The translations under genes and the position numbers were made by a program. 64,000 nucleotides of DNA from Deltaproteobacteria bacterium (GTDB lineage Bacteria; Desulfobacterota; Desulfobacteria; Desulfobacterales; UBA5852), in the NCBI GenBank assembly GCA_020444045.1, contig JAHLLS010000002.1, positions 1 through 64,000 of the forward strand, read 5' to 3'. Below the pieces are notes generated by a model. That model saw nothing but the letters and a program-made list of their open reading frames with translations, was not told where the DNA came from and ran no database searches. Below are positions 42,214 through 51,500 of the stretch, piece after piece. The number at the start of each line of letters is the position of its first letter. Position 1 is the stretch's first letter.

Positions 42214-45200
42214 TCAAACCAGATCCAAGGATCGTGCGCGTGGGGTGTCCACATGGCGTATCCGGCGGTAAAGATCTTCGGTGGCCTTGGCCGGCGGCAC
42301 ATCAAAATGATTCTTGAGAACCTCCCGGCAACGCCCATAAACTCTCGCCGCTTCGGCATACCTTCCCTGGCGGTAATAGCAGGCCATCAAGCGTTGATAA
42401 AAATGCTCCTCAAGGGGATCGATGGACAGCCCTTTTTGATACCATGCCATGGCTTTATCCCAATCCCCCGCGGCTTCACGATAGCGTCCCGCCGTCTTCA
42501 GGACATCCAGCAATAGGTTTTTCAACCGTTCGCGGGCGGCGATGATCCAGGGTGTCCCGTTTTCATCATCCAGAAAGTCGCCGTGATAGGATCCAATCAC
42601 TTTTTCACAGGCCTCAAGCATTTCCCGGTCCGCCGTGTCGCCCACCCGAGTGAATGCCCTGCGGGCGGCCGCTTCAAAAACATGCGCATCCACCCATACA
42701 TACCGGGAATCAAGCGATACCCTGCCGTTGCTGAGCATAACGGCCGCATTGATACCGATCAGCTTCCGTAGCCGATTCAATGTCGAGGAAAACGCGCTGG
42801 CGGCCATATCGCCATCCGCATCCGGCCACAGGGCGTCCGTAATCCGGTCTATGGGAATATCCCGCCCCCCCTGTGCCATCAAAAACTTCAGCAGCTCCAT
42901 CGGCCGTTTTTGGATCTTGCCCTTGAACTGAACCGGCATTCCGTTGCGGCGCATCTGAAAGGTCCCCAGCGTCCGCACCTCGAGCGCCCGCGGCCAGTCC
43001 TGGAGATCGACAAACGCTGGATCCGGTGCCAGGTGGTGGGTATGGATAAGGGCTTTGACATAGTCGGTCTCGATGCCATTGACGAGGGCTTGAGCACACA
43101 AATAGGCGACCATACCCGGATGCCACCACCAGACCATCGTTAAAAAACAATTTTGTCGCCCCAGCACAAGGGCTTTCTTCAGAAAAACAAGGCCTTGGTG
43201 TGAATCCTTCTTGTCATAGGCGATTTTGGCGAAAACCATGAGGCACATGAACGTGAGGACGGTACTGTCGGTGCGGCGTGCCACCGCATAGGCCGGCTCG
43301 AGGATTTCACGGGCCGCATCCGCGTCACCTTGCAGATGCCGAACATAGGCCAGCTGAATGCGGCAGATGACACAGGCCAGCACATACCCGGTTTCCTCGG
43401 CCAGCCTTAACGCGGATTCGGCATGGGCGCGGGCCTGCAAAATGTTCCCGGACAATAGCTGATAGAGACCGGCAAAGTGGTGGTAAATCGTATGACCGTG
43501 GTAGGGCGCCTGGTCGAGAACCGCTTCGAATCGTTTCAAATAGGCATCGGCCGTTTGGAAGTCGGACAACAATAGCGCCGCAAATATCCCCGGCATGAAA
43601 AATTTATGTTCCCATGCATAAAGCCCGGTTTTATGCACCAGCGCGATGGCATCGGCGACTTCACTTAAAATCGAATCCTTGCCGGTCATGGTGCAAAGCC
43701 GGGTGGAAAGGTCGATCCATCGCCAGTGAATCATCATGGGCGGATGGGCGCGAAGGGATTTGGCCAAGGCCCGGGATTCCTTCCGGATAACCGCAACGGT
43801 ATCAAAACGGCCCATCCAGGCCTCGTAGGTCATGACCCAGCCGATGGCCTGAAGATGGAAATCAATATCGTCGCCTTTTCGCGCAAGAACCAGGGCACGC
43901 TGAGCCCAAGGGGAAATAGCGTCCGGCTCGGGCTTCCGGATCAACAAGGCCACCGTCATGGCCACCGCCACCCGCGCTTCGATTTGCAGCGACGGATAGG
44001 CCGCCCCGGAACGGGTCCGGTCTTCCAGCCAGCCGATCCAGGGGTCGAGCGCGCTGAAATCATGCCACTCGTTGACAATGCTTTCCACGATACCGGCCCA
44101 TGCCAGCCAGAGCCCGCGCTCGTCCGACAGGGAAGTGAACGCCTTCAGTGCAGCAATGAAACGCGCCCTGGCTTCATGGGGTGCCCGATATTGACCGGCC
44201 ACCCCCCACCAGTAGAGCAGCCAGGGATGCACCGCCAGGCGATCGGCGGGAATACGGCCCAGCCATTTTTCAAGTGTCATATGCCGCCCCTGGCCGATGA
44301 GCGTCATCGCTGAATTCCGGATCAATCGTTCGAGACCGGCCATGTCGTCGATTTCGATGAACATCCAGGCGGCATCCTCGACCCAACCGGCTTCTGCCAG
44401 CACTTTGGCGGCATGGTGTTTGGTTTTCAGGACCGTATTTTCACCCATTACCGCCAGCGCTTTGGCGATCAGGAATTGTCGGAAAAGGGCATGGTATTGA
44501 TAACTCACAGGATCATCGGAAGCCTTTTCCGTGAACCGATTACTGTGCTGCAGCATGGCAAGCATATGACCGGCATCCGAGCGCCCGCTCAACACTTTCG
44601 CCATGGCAACCGTCATCCGTGGCAGAAAGGCCGTTTGAAGCAAAAAACTTTTTACCGCTTCCTCCATTTTATCGAACAGTTCACTGGAAAAATAATCGAA
44701 GACAACCGATGGAATGACCAACTGGCGACTTCCCGGCAGCCGTTTGTCGTGAGGCATACCCTTGGCGATCAAAACAAGGCCGGCTGCCCACCCTTCCGAC
44801 TGTTTGTGGCATTTCCGGGACATGCAAAGGGATATCGGCCGACCGGTTTCCAGGCGAAGAATCGCCCGCGTTTCTTCGAGATTCAGGCGTAAGCGGTTCG
44901 AATCAATGATGCGCATCCGGTTGTTGGCGAGCAGGGAAGCAAAAGCGGAAGGCGGGTCCAAGCGGCTCGCGATCAGCACATGGATGTGCCGGGGCAGCTT
45001 TAAGAAGCCTTCCTTAAGGAGCCTGTGCAGCTCCGTGCATGACGCGACCTTATGGAAATCATCGAAAACAATAAATATGGGCTGCGACAGCCGGGCGATG
45101 AGGTTATCGAAAAACCGTCCGGCAAAAATATCCAGGCCCGGCAAATAGTCAGGCGTCAGAGGGGGCAAGGGTTTTCGTTTGCGGGGGGTGGCCTTTTTAA

Positions 45201-45456
45201 CGGCCATGCCGACGTAATGGAAGAAGGTAGGAAGATCGCAATCGCCACCATCGACCCGATACCAGATATACGGAAGTTTTCGGCCTGCCAGATAGCTGGC
45301 GACAAGGGTTGTCTTGCCGGCCCCGGCCATCCCGGAAATCCAGGTCACTGCATAGTGTGCCTTCCGATCCAGCGTTTCAAACAGCGCGTCCCGCCAAACG
45401 ACCTTGGGCAGTTCAGGGGGGGCGATCTTGCTGATAAGCGGTCGCGTCGGTCCCAT
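42214..45456 (-). CDS. MalT-like ATPase transcriptional regulator with SARP/BTAD C-terminus
   Basis: A 1080-residue regulator. An N-terminal STAND ATPase has the P-loop SGMAGAGKTTL (~40-50), Walker B-like FIVFDDFHKV (~150) and VLIASRLDPP (~185). The middle (~330-810) is a long TPR-like solenoid as in MalT. The C-terminus replaces MalT's LuxR domain with an OmpR/SARP-type winged helix (~827-925; RTLGTFQMRRNGMPVQ, DRITDALWPDADGDMA) and a bacterial transcriptional activator domain (~930-1070, AWYQKGLSIDPLEEHFYQRLM). Such proteins are ligand-gated activators. It is divergent from the eleven-gene envelope run, which it probably controls. RBS GAGGT before ATG 45456. Confidence 0.88.
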   Translation of the reverse strand: MGPTRPLISKIAPPELPKVVWRDALFETLDRKAHYAVTWISGMAGAGKTTLVASYLAGRKLPYIWYRVDGGDCDLPTFFHYVGMAVKKATPRKRKPLPPLTPDYLPGLDIFAGRFFDNLIARLSQPIFIVFDDFHKVASCTELHRLLKEGFLKLPRHIHVLIASRLDPPSAFASLLANNRMRIIDSNRLRLNLEETRAILRLETGRPISLCMSRKCHKQSEGWAAGLVLIAKGMPHDKRLPGSRQLVIPSVVFDYFSSELFDKMEEAVKSFLLQTAFLPRMTVAMAKVLSGRSDAGHMLAMLQHSNRFTEKASDDPVSYQYHALFRQFLIAKALAVMGENTVLKTKHHAAKVLAEAGWVEDAAWMFIEIDDMAGLERLIRNSAMTLIGQGRHMTLEKWLGRIPADRLAVHPWLLYWWGVAGQYRAPHEARARFIAALKAFTSLSDERGLWLAWAGIVESIVNEWHDFSALDPWIGWLEDRTRSGAAYPSLQIEARVAVAMTVALLIRKPEPDAISPWAQRALVLARKGDDIDFHLQAIGWVMTYEAWMGRFDTVAVIRKESRALAKSLRAHPPMMIHWRWIDLSTRLCTMTGKDSILSEVADAIALVHKTGLYAWEHKFFMPGIFAALLLSDFQTADAYLKRFEAVLDQAPYHGHTIYHHFAGLYQLLSGNILQARAHAESALRLAEETGYVLACVICRIQLAYVRHLQGDADAAREILEPAYAVARRTDSTVLTFMCLMVFAKIAYDKKDSHQGLVFLKKALVLGRQNCFLTMVWWWHPGMVAYLCAQALVNGIETDYVKALIHTHHLAPDPAFVDLQDWPRALEVRTLGTFQMRRNGMPVQFKGKIQKRPMELLKFLMAQGGRDIPIDRITDALWPDADGDMAASAFSSTLNRLRKLIGINAAVMLSNGRVSLDSRYVWVDAHVFEAAARRAFTRVGDTADREMLEACEKVIGSYHGDFLDDENGTPWIIAARERLKNLLLDVLKTAGRYREAAGDWDKAMAWYQKGLSIDPLEEHFYQRLMACYYRQGRYAEAARVYGRCREVLKNHFDVPPAKATEDLYRRIRHVDTPRARSLDLV

Positions 45457-45589
45457 GATCGTGTTCTACCTCGATTTGGTTATGATACGAATACCAACTC
45501 TATGCTTCCCATAGCCTCCCGTCATTCCGTGTTACCGTCAATTTTCAATCCGTTCCTGATTTTTCGCAAAAGAACGTAAACCCAATGCC

Positions 45590-45645
45590 ATCGGTGACCG
45601 ATCGGTGACCCCGGCCGTGATAGGCAGATACCCTGTGAAGGTATC
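45590..45645 (+). promoter_or_regulatory. SARP-like tandem repeats and palindrome in the divergent promoter region
   Basis: ATCGGTGACCG (45590-45600) is followed without gap by ATCGGTGACCC (45601-45611), a heptamer repeated with an 11-bp period. A -10-like TGATAG begins 10 bp after the second heptamer. Downstream, GATACC-N7-GGTATC (45627-45645) is a perfect 6-bp inverted repeat. Eleven-bp direct repeats just upstream of the -10 are the known target layout of SARP regulators, which fits the divergent gene. Confidence 0.5.
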
Positions 45646-45692
45646 GGATTGATAGTCGGTCATTTTTAAAAATTTAGCAAGTCTTCAGCCCC

Positions 45693-45905
45693 ATGGACAG
45701 TTATCTCATTCGCATTTATCGACGCAGCCGGGATGAGCCGGAAAACCTTGTGGGTGTCGTCGAAAATATCGATACCGGTCAGCAGCATTCGTTCAACAGC
45801 CTGACCGGGATGTGTCAAGCGGTTTCGGCAACGGATCCGAATAGAAAGGACCCGCCGGGAAAGGTCAAACCTCTCAGGTCGAGGAAGCCAGGAAAGGGCG
45901 CCTGA
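45693..45905 (+). CDS. Small protein, first gene of the envelope run
   Basis: A 70-residue cytosolic, basic protein (MDSYLIRIYRR start; RSRKPGKGA end). The N-terminal part, 'YLIRIYRRSRDEPENLVGVVENIDTG', resembles short proteins I recall beside large regulators in Desulfobacterota, with no known function. Its stop codon overlaps the start of the next gene (TGATG), indicating coupled translation and supporting that it is real. It lies 236 bp from the regulator start, just after the direct repeats. Confidence 0.6.
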   Translation: MDSYLIRIYRRSRDEPENLVGVVENIDTGQQHSFNSLTGMCQAVSATDPNRKDPPGKVKPLRSRKPGKGA

Positions 45906-47968
45906 TGACACGAACAAAATCCACGGCGCGAATCAGTTGTGGTTTTGTCCTCCTCTTTTTAGGGCTCTTGCTGGCCGACCGATCCGCCTGGGGGAATGAT
46001 TTTACGGCCGACATTGCGGCACGGATGTTCGACAACGATGTGACGGGCAAAATTTACGCAACCGATGGTCGCTACCGGATGGACCTGACCGTTACGGGTG
46101 ACGATGTTGCAAAAGGACCCGTCGTGGTCGTGGATCGTACCAAAGGGGTAACGCTGCTTCTCAACCCCAATACCCGCACCTATGACGAGTTTAAAAACTT
46201 CTCCCCGCGCGCCTACTTGATAGATCCCTTTCAAACCATCACCTACCTGCAGGAAAATGTCACCCAGCGGCGGATCGGCACGGACACGATCGCAGGCATA
46301 GCCTGCGATCACGATGGGTTTTACGACCAGGATGTCAAACTGGCCGATGTTTGGTTTGCCGGGGAGCTGGGGGCTTTTCCGGTCAAGGCCCATATCGTCA
46401 GCGGTCGCGACGAGGGCGCCATCAAGGTCAAAACCAATATCCGGGATGTGACCCTGGCGCTGAGCAACATTAAAGCGGGGTCGATCGATGCATCGGTTTT
46501 TGCGATTCCCGAAGGATACGCCGAGGAAGATCGACTGGCCCCGGCCAAGCTGGACAAACCGGCCATTACCCGAACCATCAAAGGTGCCGCACCCTGGGGA
46601 CGCCGTATCGGCAAGGGGGGAGAAATCCAGGTCGCCGTCGACCCTCGCAGGCCCCTCAAAATTATCTTGAAAAACCTTGTCGATCGATCAAGCTGCCGCT
46701 ACCGCCTCATCCCCGAAAAGGGTGTTTCGGATGCCGCCCCACCCCACCCGGTGGACCTCGTCAAAAAAGGACAAACCAAACGTTTCGAGATCGAAAAGGC
46801 CAAAAATACCGTCTGGGTGTCCGTTCAGGTTGAAGCGGGTCTCGTTTATGCCGCCGTGACCAACGAAACCGATCCGTTTGCTTTCGATAGGGACCGAAAG
46901 ATTCAAGAAGGCTATCTGCATCCGAGCATCCTGGGCGCTACGGGGATCAGTCTCGACCCCGCCCGGCCGGCGACCATCACGGTAACCGGCGACAGCCAGG
47001 ATGCACCCGTGTCCGTGGTGACCCTCAAATGCTTTCGGCGCGACTATCAGGACAAAGTCTTCGAACAAGAGTGCCGTATCGCCAACGGCACCAGCGAAAC
47101 CTTTAATTTTGCGACGGAGCAGCAGATCCGGACATGCGAGATCGGTGTTGCCGGAGAAAACGACGGTGTTAAATATCTTGCCGAACAGCCGGCCGTGGCC
47201 CCGAAGGCCGCACGCACGGCAAACGATCCCTCGGCAGCCGCCAAACCGCCTTCAGTGCCGAAGATCGTTCGCACCCAGCCAAGCGCCTCCGTCGGCCGCG
47301 CTTCAAAAACCACGCCGGGATCAAGCACGGCCGATCTCGACAAGGCCGCAACAAAGATCATTATCCAGGCCTTCAACAATGGCGACATCGCCACCGTCCG
47401 GGAGCGACTCGACAACGGGATGGACCCCAATGCCCGAGTCTATGGCGCCCCCCTGTTGCAAAAAGCGGCCAACCTGAGCACGGCCGATATGGTCAAAATG
47501 ATCATCGACCGGGGCGGCGATCTGACGTACCGGGACCGTTCCGGCAACGACGCCCTTTCCCAGGCCCAGAGCAACCGCAAACACTGGCAAGCGGTAATCG
47601 CGGTGCTGGTGGAGGCCGGCGCCCCGGTCAACGAGGAAACCGCTGTCTGGAAATTGGCCTTTAAAACCAAGAATGGCATGTTCGAACCCGGTGTCCGGGA
47701 AACCCTCGCAATCCTTTTTTCAAAAGGAGCAGATGTCAACAAGCCCATCAGCCGAAATGGTGAATCGCTCCTGATGCACGCCGCCCAAAAGGCGTGGCTC
47801 GAGCCTGTGAGATTCTACCTGGACCACGGCGCCGACATCGAGGCCCGGGACGGCAAGGGCCAAACCGCCCTGGATTGGGCCAGGACCCTGCAGCGCGGCG
47901 AAAAGCCCTATGAACAGAGAAACCGCAACGCCATCATCGCCCTCCTGGAATCCAGGGAGGCAAATTAA
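45905..47968 (+). CDS. Exported DUF4412-like and ankyrin-repeat protein
   Basis: A 687-residue exported protein with a signal peptide (SCGFVLLFLGLLLADRSAWG). Residues ~28-200 resemble DUF4412/outer-membrane lipoprotein-sorting-like folds (FTADIAARMFDNDVTGKIYATD, then RYRMDL and VVVDRTKGVTLLLNPNTRTY). The central ~200 residues are unassigned, followed by a Pro/Ala/Ser-rich linker (~430-475). The C-terminal ~200 residues are ankyrin repeats (GDIATVRERLDNGMDPNARV, GESLLMHAAQKAWLEPVRFYLDHGADIEARDGKGQTALDWA). Periplasmic protein-binding role inferred from the ankyrins. Second gene of the run, coupled to the 70-residue protein. Confidence 0.8.
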   Translation: MTRTKSTARISCGFVLLFLGLLLADRSAWGNDFTADIAARMFDNDVTGKIYATDGRYRMDLTVTGDDVAKGPVVVVDRTKGVTLLLNPNTRTYDEFKNFSPRAYLIDPFQTITYLQENVTQRRIGTDTIAGIACDHDGFYDQDVKLADVWFAGELGAFPVKAHIVSGRDEGAIKVKTNIRDVTLALSNIKAGSIDASVFAIPEGYAEEDRLAPAKLDKPAITRTIKGAAPWGRRIGKGGEIQVAVDPRRPLKIILKNLVDRSSCRYRLIPEKGVSDAAPPHPVDLVKKGQTKRFEIEKAKNTVWVSVQVEAGLVYAAVTNETDPFAFDRDRKIQEGYLHPSILGATGISLDPARPATITVTGDSQDAPVSVVTLKCFRRDYQDKVFEQECRIANGTSETFNFATEQQIRTCEIGVAGENDGVKYLAEQPAVAPKAARTANDPSAAAKPPSVPKIVRTQPSASVGRASKTTPGSSTADLDKAATKIIIQAFNNGDIATVRERLDNGMDPNARVYGAPLLQKAANLSTADMVKMIIDRGGDLTYRDRSGNDALSQAQSNRKHWQAVIAVLVEAGAPVNEETAVWKLAFKTKNGMFEPGVRETLAILFSKGADVNKPISRNGESLLMHAAQKAWLEPVRFYLDHGADIEARDGKGQTALDWARTLQRGEKPYEQRNRNAIIALLESREAN

Positions 47969-48004
47969 ATCCAGTAAACGGCGACTCACACAAAGGAGAC
48001 GATT

Positions 48005-48379
48005 ATGCCGAAGCGCCATCTGATCTTTATCGGGTTGGCAACAAGCCTATTCCTGGCATTGCTTTTCTTGCCGGAGCCGGCCACCGCTCAGGAAGTACTC
48101 ATGGACGGCGAAATTCCGCTCATGGAAGGCGCCCGGGTGGTCCAAGAAAAAGTCGAGGGCTCCATGGGCCATTTTGTACTGGAAGTCCCTGCATCGGTCG
48201 CGGACGTCGTCGACTTTTACCGCCAGGCCATGGCCGACCAGGGCTGGCCTCCGGGCAGTGTCAGTACCATCGGGGATCGGGGAGCCATCATGCTCAACGA
48301 TGGCCAGCGGCAGTTTGCCCTGCGCGCCGAGCGCGAAAACGACCACACCAAAGTTATTCTGATGCTCACGGGGCCTTAG
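48005..48379 (+). CDS. Exported single 'PLMxGA' domain protein
   Basis: A 124-residue exported protein with a signal peptide (FIGLATSLFLALLFLPEPATAQ). The mature ~95 residues, from EIPLMEGARVVQEKVEGS to the C-terminus, are homologous to the N-terminal domain of the protein at 56473. Shared features are IPLM-x-GA, V/IxEK, VxxFYxQAM, GWPxGxV, and a final ALRAE/AVKAE-type strand. No named family is recognised; the fold is probably a small alpha/beta sandwich. RBS AAGGAG before ATG 48005, 36 bp after the ankyrin gene. Confidence 0.72.
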   Translation: MPKRHLIFIGLATSLFLALLFLPEPATAQEVLMDGEIPLMEGARVVQEKVEGSMGHFVLEVPASVADVVDFYRQAMADQGWPPGSVSTIGDRGAIMLNDGQRQFALRAERENDHTKVILMLTGP

Positions 48380-48564
48380 GTTAGACGGGTTGCGACAAAC
48401 TAGAGTTTATCAGGAATCCGGCTGCCACGTAAACGAACGGCCGCTCTTCGGAAGCCGGGATCTTCTTGCAAGTCCCGTCAGGACATGAATCGATTCAGGC
48501 CGCCGCCGGAATGATAGGTGTGAGGGTTTCATTGCCCACACAACAGCTTGGACGGAGGATCACG

Positions 48565-51500
48565 ATGGCTTCAATATACCGCCGGACGCTGATTACCAGC
48601 CTGGTTATTCTGATGGTGTCAGGGATGTTTTTCTTCCCGGAATGGGCCCAGGCCAAATTTCAACCCCCCATGCCGCCGGCCCCCGGAGAACCTGAAAATG
48701 GCAAAATATATTTCGGTGAACCGGAATGGGATACCCCAATTGATCTGGCTGGAGGGAAAGACGAGAAGTTACATTTTCATGTTCGGGGGGAGTACTGGTC
48801 TTATCGGACGACTCTGGGAGACACCCAGGAGATCCAGCAGCAAAATATCCGTGAGTGGCTGTCAGAGATAAAGTGCCCTGTTTTAGCCGACTTGCCCGGA
48901 CATGTGGTTGGACGAATGGACCAGGAAACAGGTGAGGTGATGACCTATTACTTCAAGATTTCCCGGTCGACCACAGAGGCAAAAGTCTATTTGGACCGGC
49001 ATGTGAGTGTAGCCAATGAAATAACCATGACCATTGGCGGAGAAGGGCGGCAGGGTTTTGATTTCTGGATGGATCACGACGGCAAAACCTTCCAGTCACT
49101 GGTGGTTCAATTTGAAAAAGACCGGGTGAATTTGTACGGTATTTCAAAATCAAAAGTTGATGGATATGAACGCTCATACAGGAAAACAAAGTATTGCCGC
49201 ATAGAGCATGGTGCCCGGCAAACTCTTTTCGATATCCCCCAGTATGCGGGCCCCTACAAATGGAGAGCGTCTACCGATTCAAAAACACCCCAGACGATTA
49301 AAATCAGCGTGATATCAGGTCCGCCGCTGCCTGAATTGCAGGATGGATCCAACCTGGGCGCTGTGCGGGTGCGAAATCTGCCATTCGGGTCCGTACAACT
49401 GAAACCGGAATGGGAGGTTTGGATGGGTCATCCGGATTTTAAGGAATCGAGCTTGCGGGCGGATCGCACCCCGGAAGGCGATGCCATCTTCTGGCTCCCG
49501 TCAGGGTATTGGATGGTTGAAGGCAAGCCGATCCGGGATGAGGGGTTGTCTTCAGCAACAGCCCACTTGATTCCGGTCCATTCCGGCCAAATTACCCAGG
49601 TGGAATGGCCCCGGTCATTGTCCGGGCTTTTTGCCCCCCAAGGAATTGGGCGCCTTGAAATTTTAGATGCCCGCCCCCGTGGGGACATGGGCGAAGTGGA
49701 TGTGTCACTGGTGGAGCTGGACCAAAATATTGTTCCCAAGGTCGATCGGGTCAACTGCTACGAAGGGGGGCTGGCCGGAAAAATCATTTCCGTCGAACCG
49801 CTAAAAAGTCCCTTGAATGTTGTTTTCCTTCTGGATTCCTCCGGTTCCATGAAAGGTGCCATGAGCAAGGCCTTGGCTGCCACGAAAACCTTTGTAACGC
49901 TTTTTCCGGAAAACGCCGAGATTACAATCGTGGATTTCGATACCAAACAAAAGAAAATTGAAGCGGCGGATCGCCAGATGTTGATCAAGGCATTAGACAA
50001 GGTGCGGGCCGATGGGGCGACCTCTTTGTATGACTCAATGCTCCTTGGCCTTGGCCTTTTAAAAGACAAAGACCGTCGCGCCCTTGTGGTGTTTACCGAT
50101 GGGGTCGATGCCAACTGGAATGACACCGGCCCCGGCAGCAAGGCCACCAAATCCGAAGTGATGAAGGCGGTTGAAACCGCAAAAACACCGGTTTTTACTA
50201 TCGGATTCGGCAAAAGTCCGGATGTGGACACCTTGACGCGGGTGGCATCCCTGTCCGGCGGAACCTATTACGAGGCCCATGACAAGGAAACCCTTGACAG
50301 CGTTTTTGCCAAAATTTCCGCCAACCTTGGACGGCAATATCGTGTCACCTATCAACGCCCCCAGGCGGCAGGACTTTCCGATGTGCCGGTCATGACCATT
50401 GTCGTCGATAACAGCGGTAGCATGGATCATGATCCCTCCCTAAAAGGCTGTGGTTTTCGAATTCAGAAGGTCAAAGAAATACTCAAAGAATTTCGCCAGT
50501 CCCTGCCCAAAGGCTTTCTGGTTCAGCTGCTTACCTTCAACGATGATGTGCGTGCCGGTCAGGTCATTTCCGCTGAACCGGCCCCCCTGCTTCAAGGCCT
50601 GGCCATGATGCAGGCGGGCGGCGGGACCAATATTCTGGGGTCCACAGCAGCTGCTCTGGATGTGATGAAAACCGTTCCCTCCACCAGAAGATACCTGGTC
50701 TACCTGACCGACGCCGCGATGAAGGTCGCTCAAAAAGATCAGAAGGAAATGGATATCCTGTTGTCCAGTCTTAATGATGAAGGTATTCAATGTTTGTTCG
50801 TGGGGGTGGTGGATACCGATGAGGGGGGAGCGTTTGAACATGCCGCACAACTGAGCGGAGGTCGGTATGTGATCTCCACGGATCTTGAAAAAGTGAAAAC
50901 CGTTTTTGGCGAACTGGCAGACCAGATATTCACCGCGCCTGAAAAAGAAAAAGAAATTTCTCTGCGGCTCACTCTGGCGGATCGGGATGCCAGGGGAAAA
51001 AACCGTCTCTTTTCAGCTGGACGGTTTGTGGATTTTCCCAAACTGCCGGTTTCAGATAACATCGTTTCACCTGAAGCCGTGACCTGGTCTATCCAGGGGC
51101 CATTGAAAATTTACGACCAACTCCTGGGATCTGCGGTATCCGGCGGCGAACACTTGGGTAAAAGCGTCAGTGTGGCCAAACGGATTCCTTTCGGAATTAA
51201 GGACAACAGCATTGATATGGAATTGGGCGTGCAGGGCAGCAATGATGCCATGACGCTATCCATTTCTGAGATGGTGATTCTATCAAGGCTGAGGGATATC
51301 GATCCCCCGAGAAACCATCGGTTTTTAGTACTGCCGTTGCAACTGACGAATATTCTCAAACCTCAAAAGGTGGCCGTCTATAAAGACGGATCACAGCATC
51401 CGGCAGCCTGGATGGCAGGATCGGCAGCACCGGTAAGTTATGAAGAAAAAACACCTCCTTACCTGATTCCGGATTTAACCCGACATCTGTTTCTGCGCTG

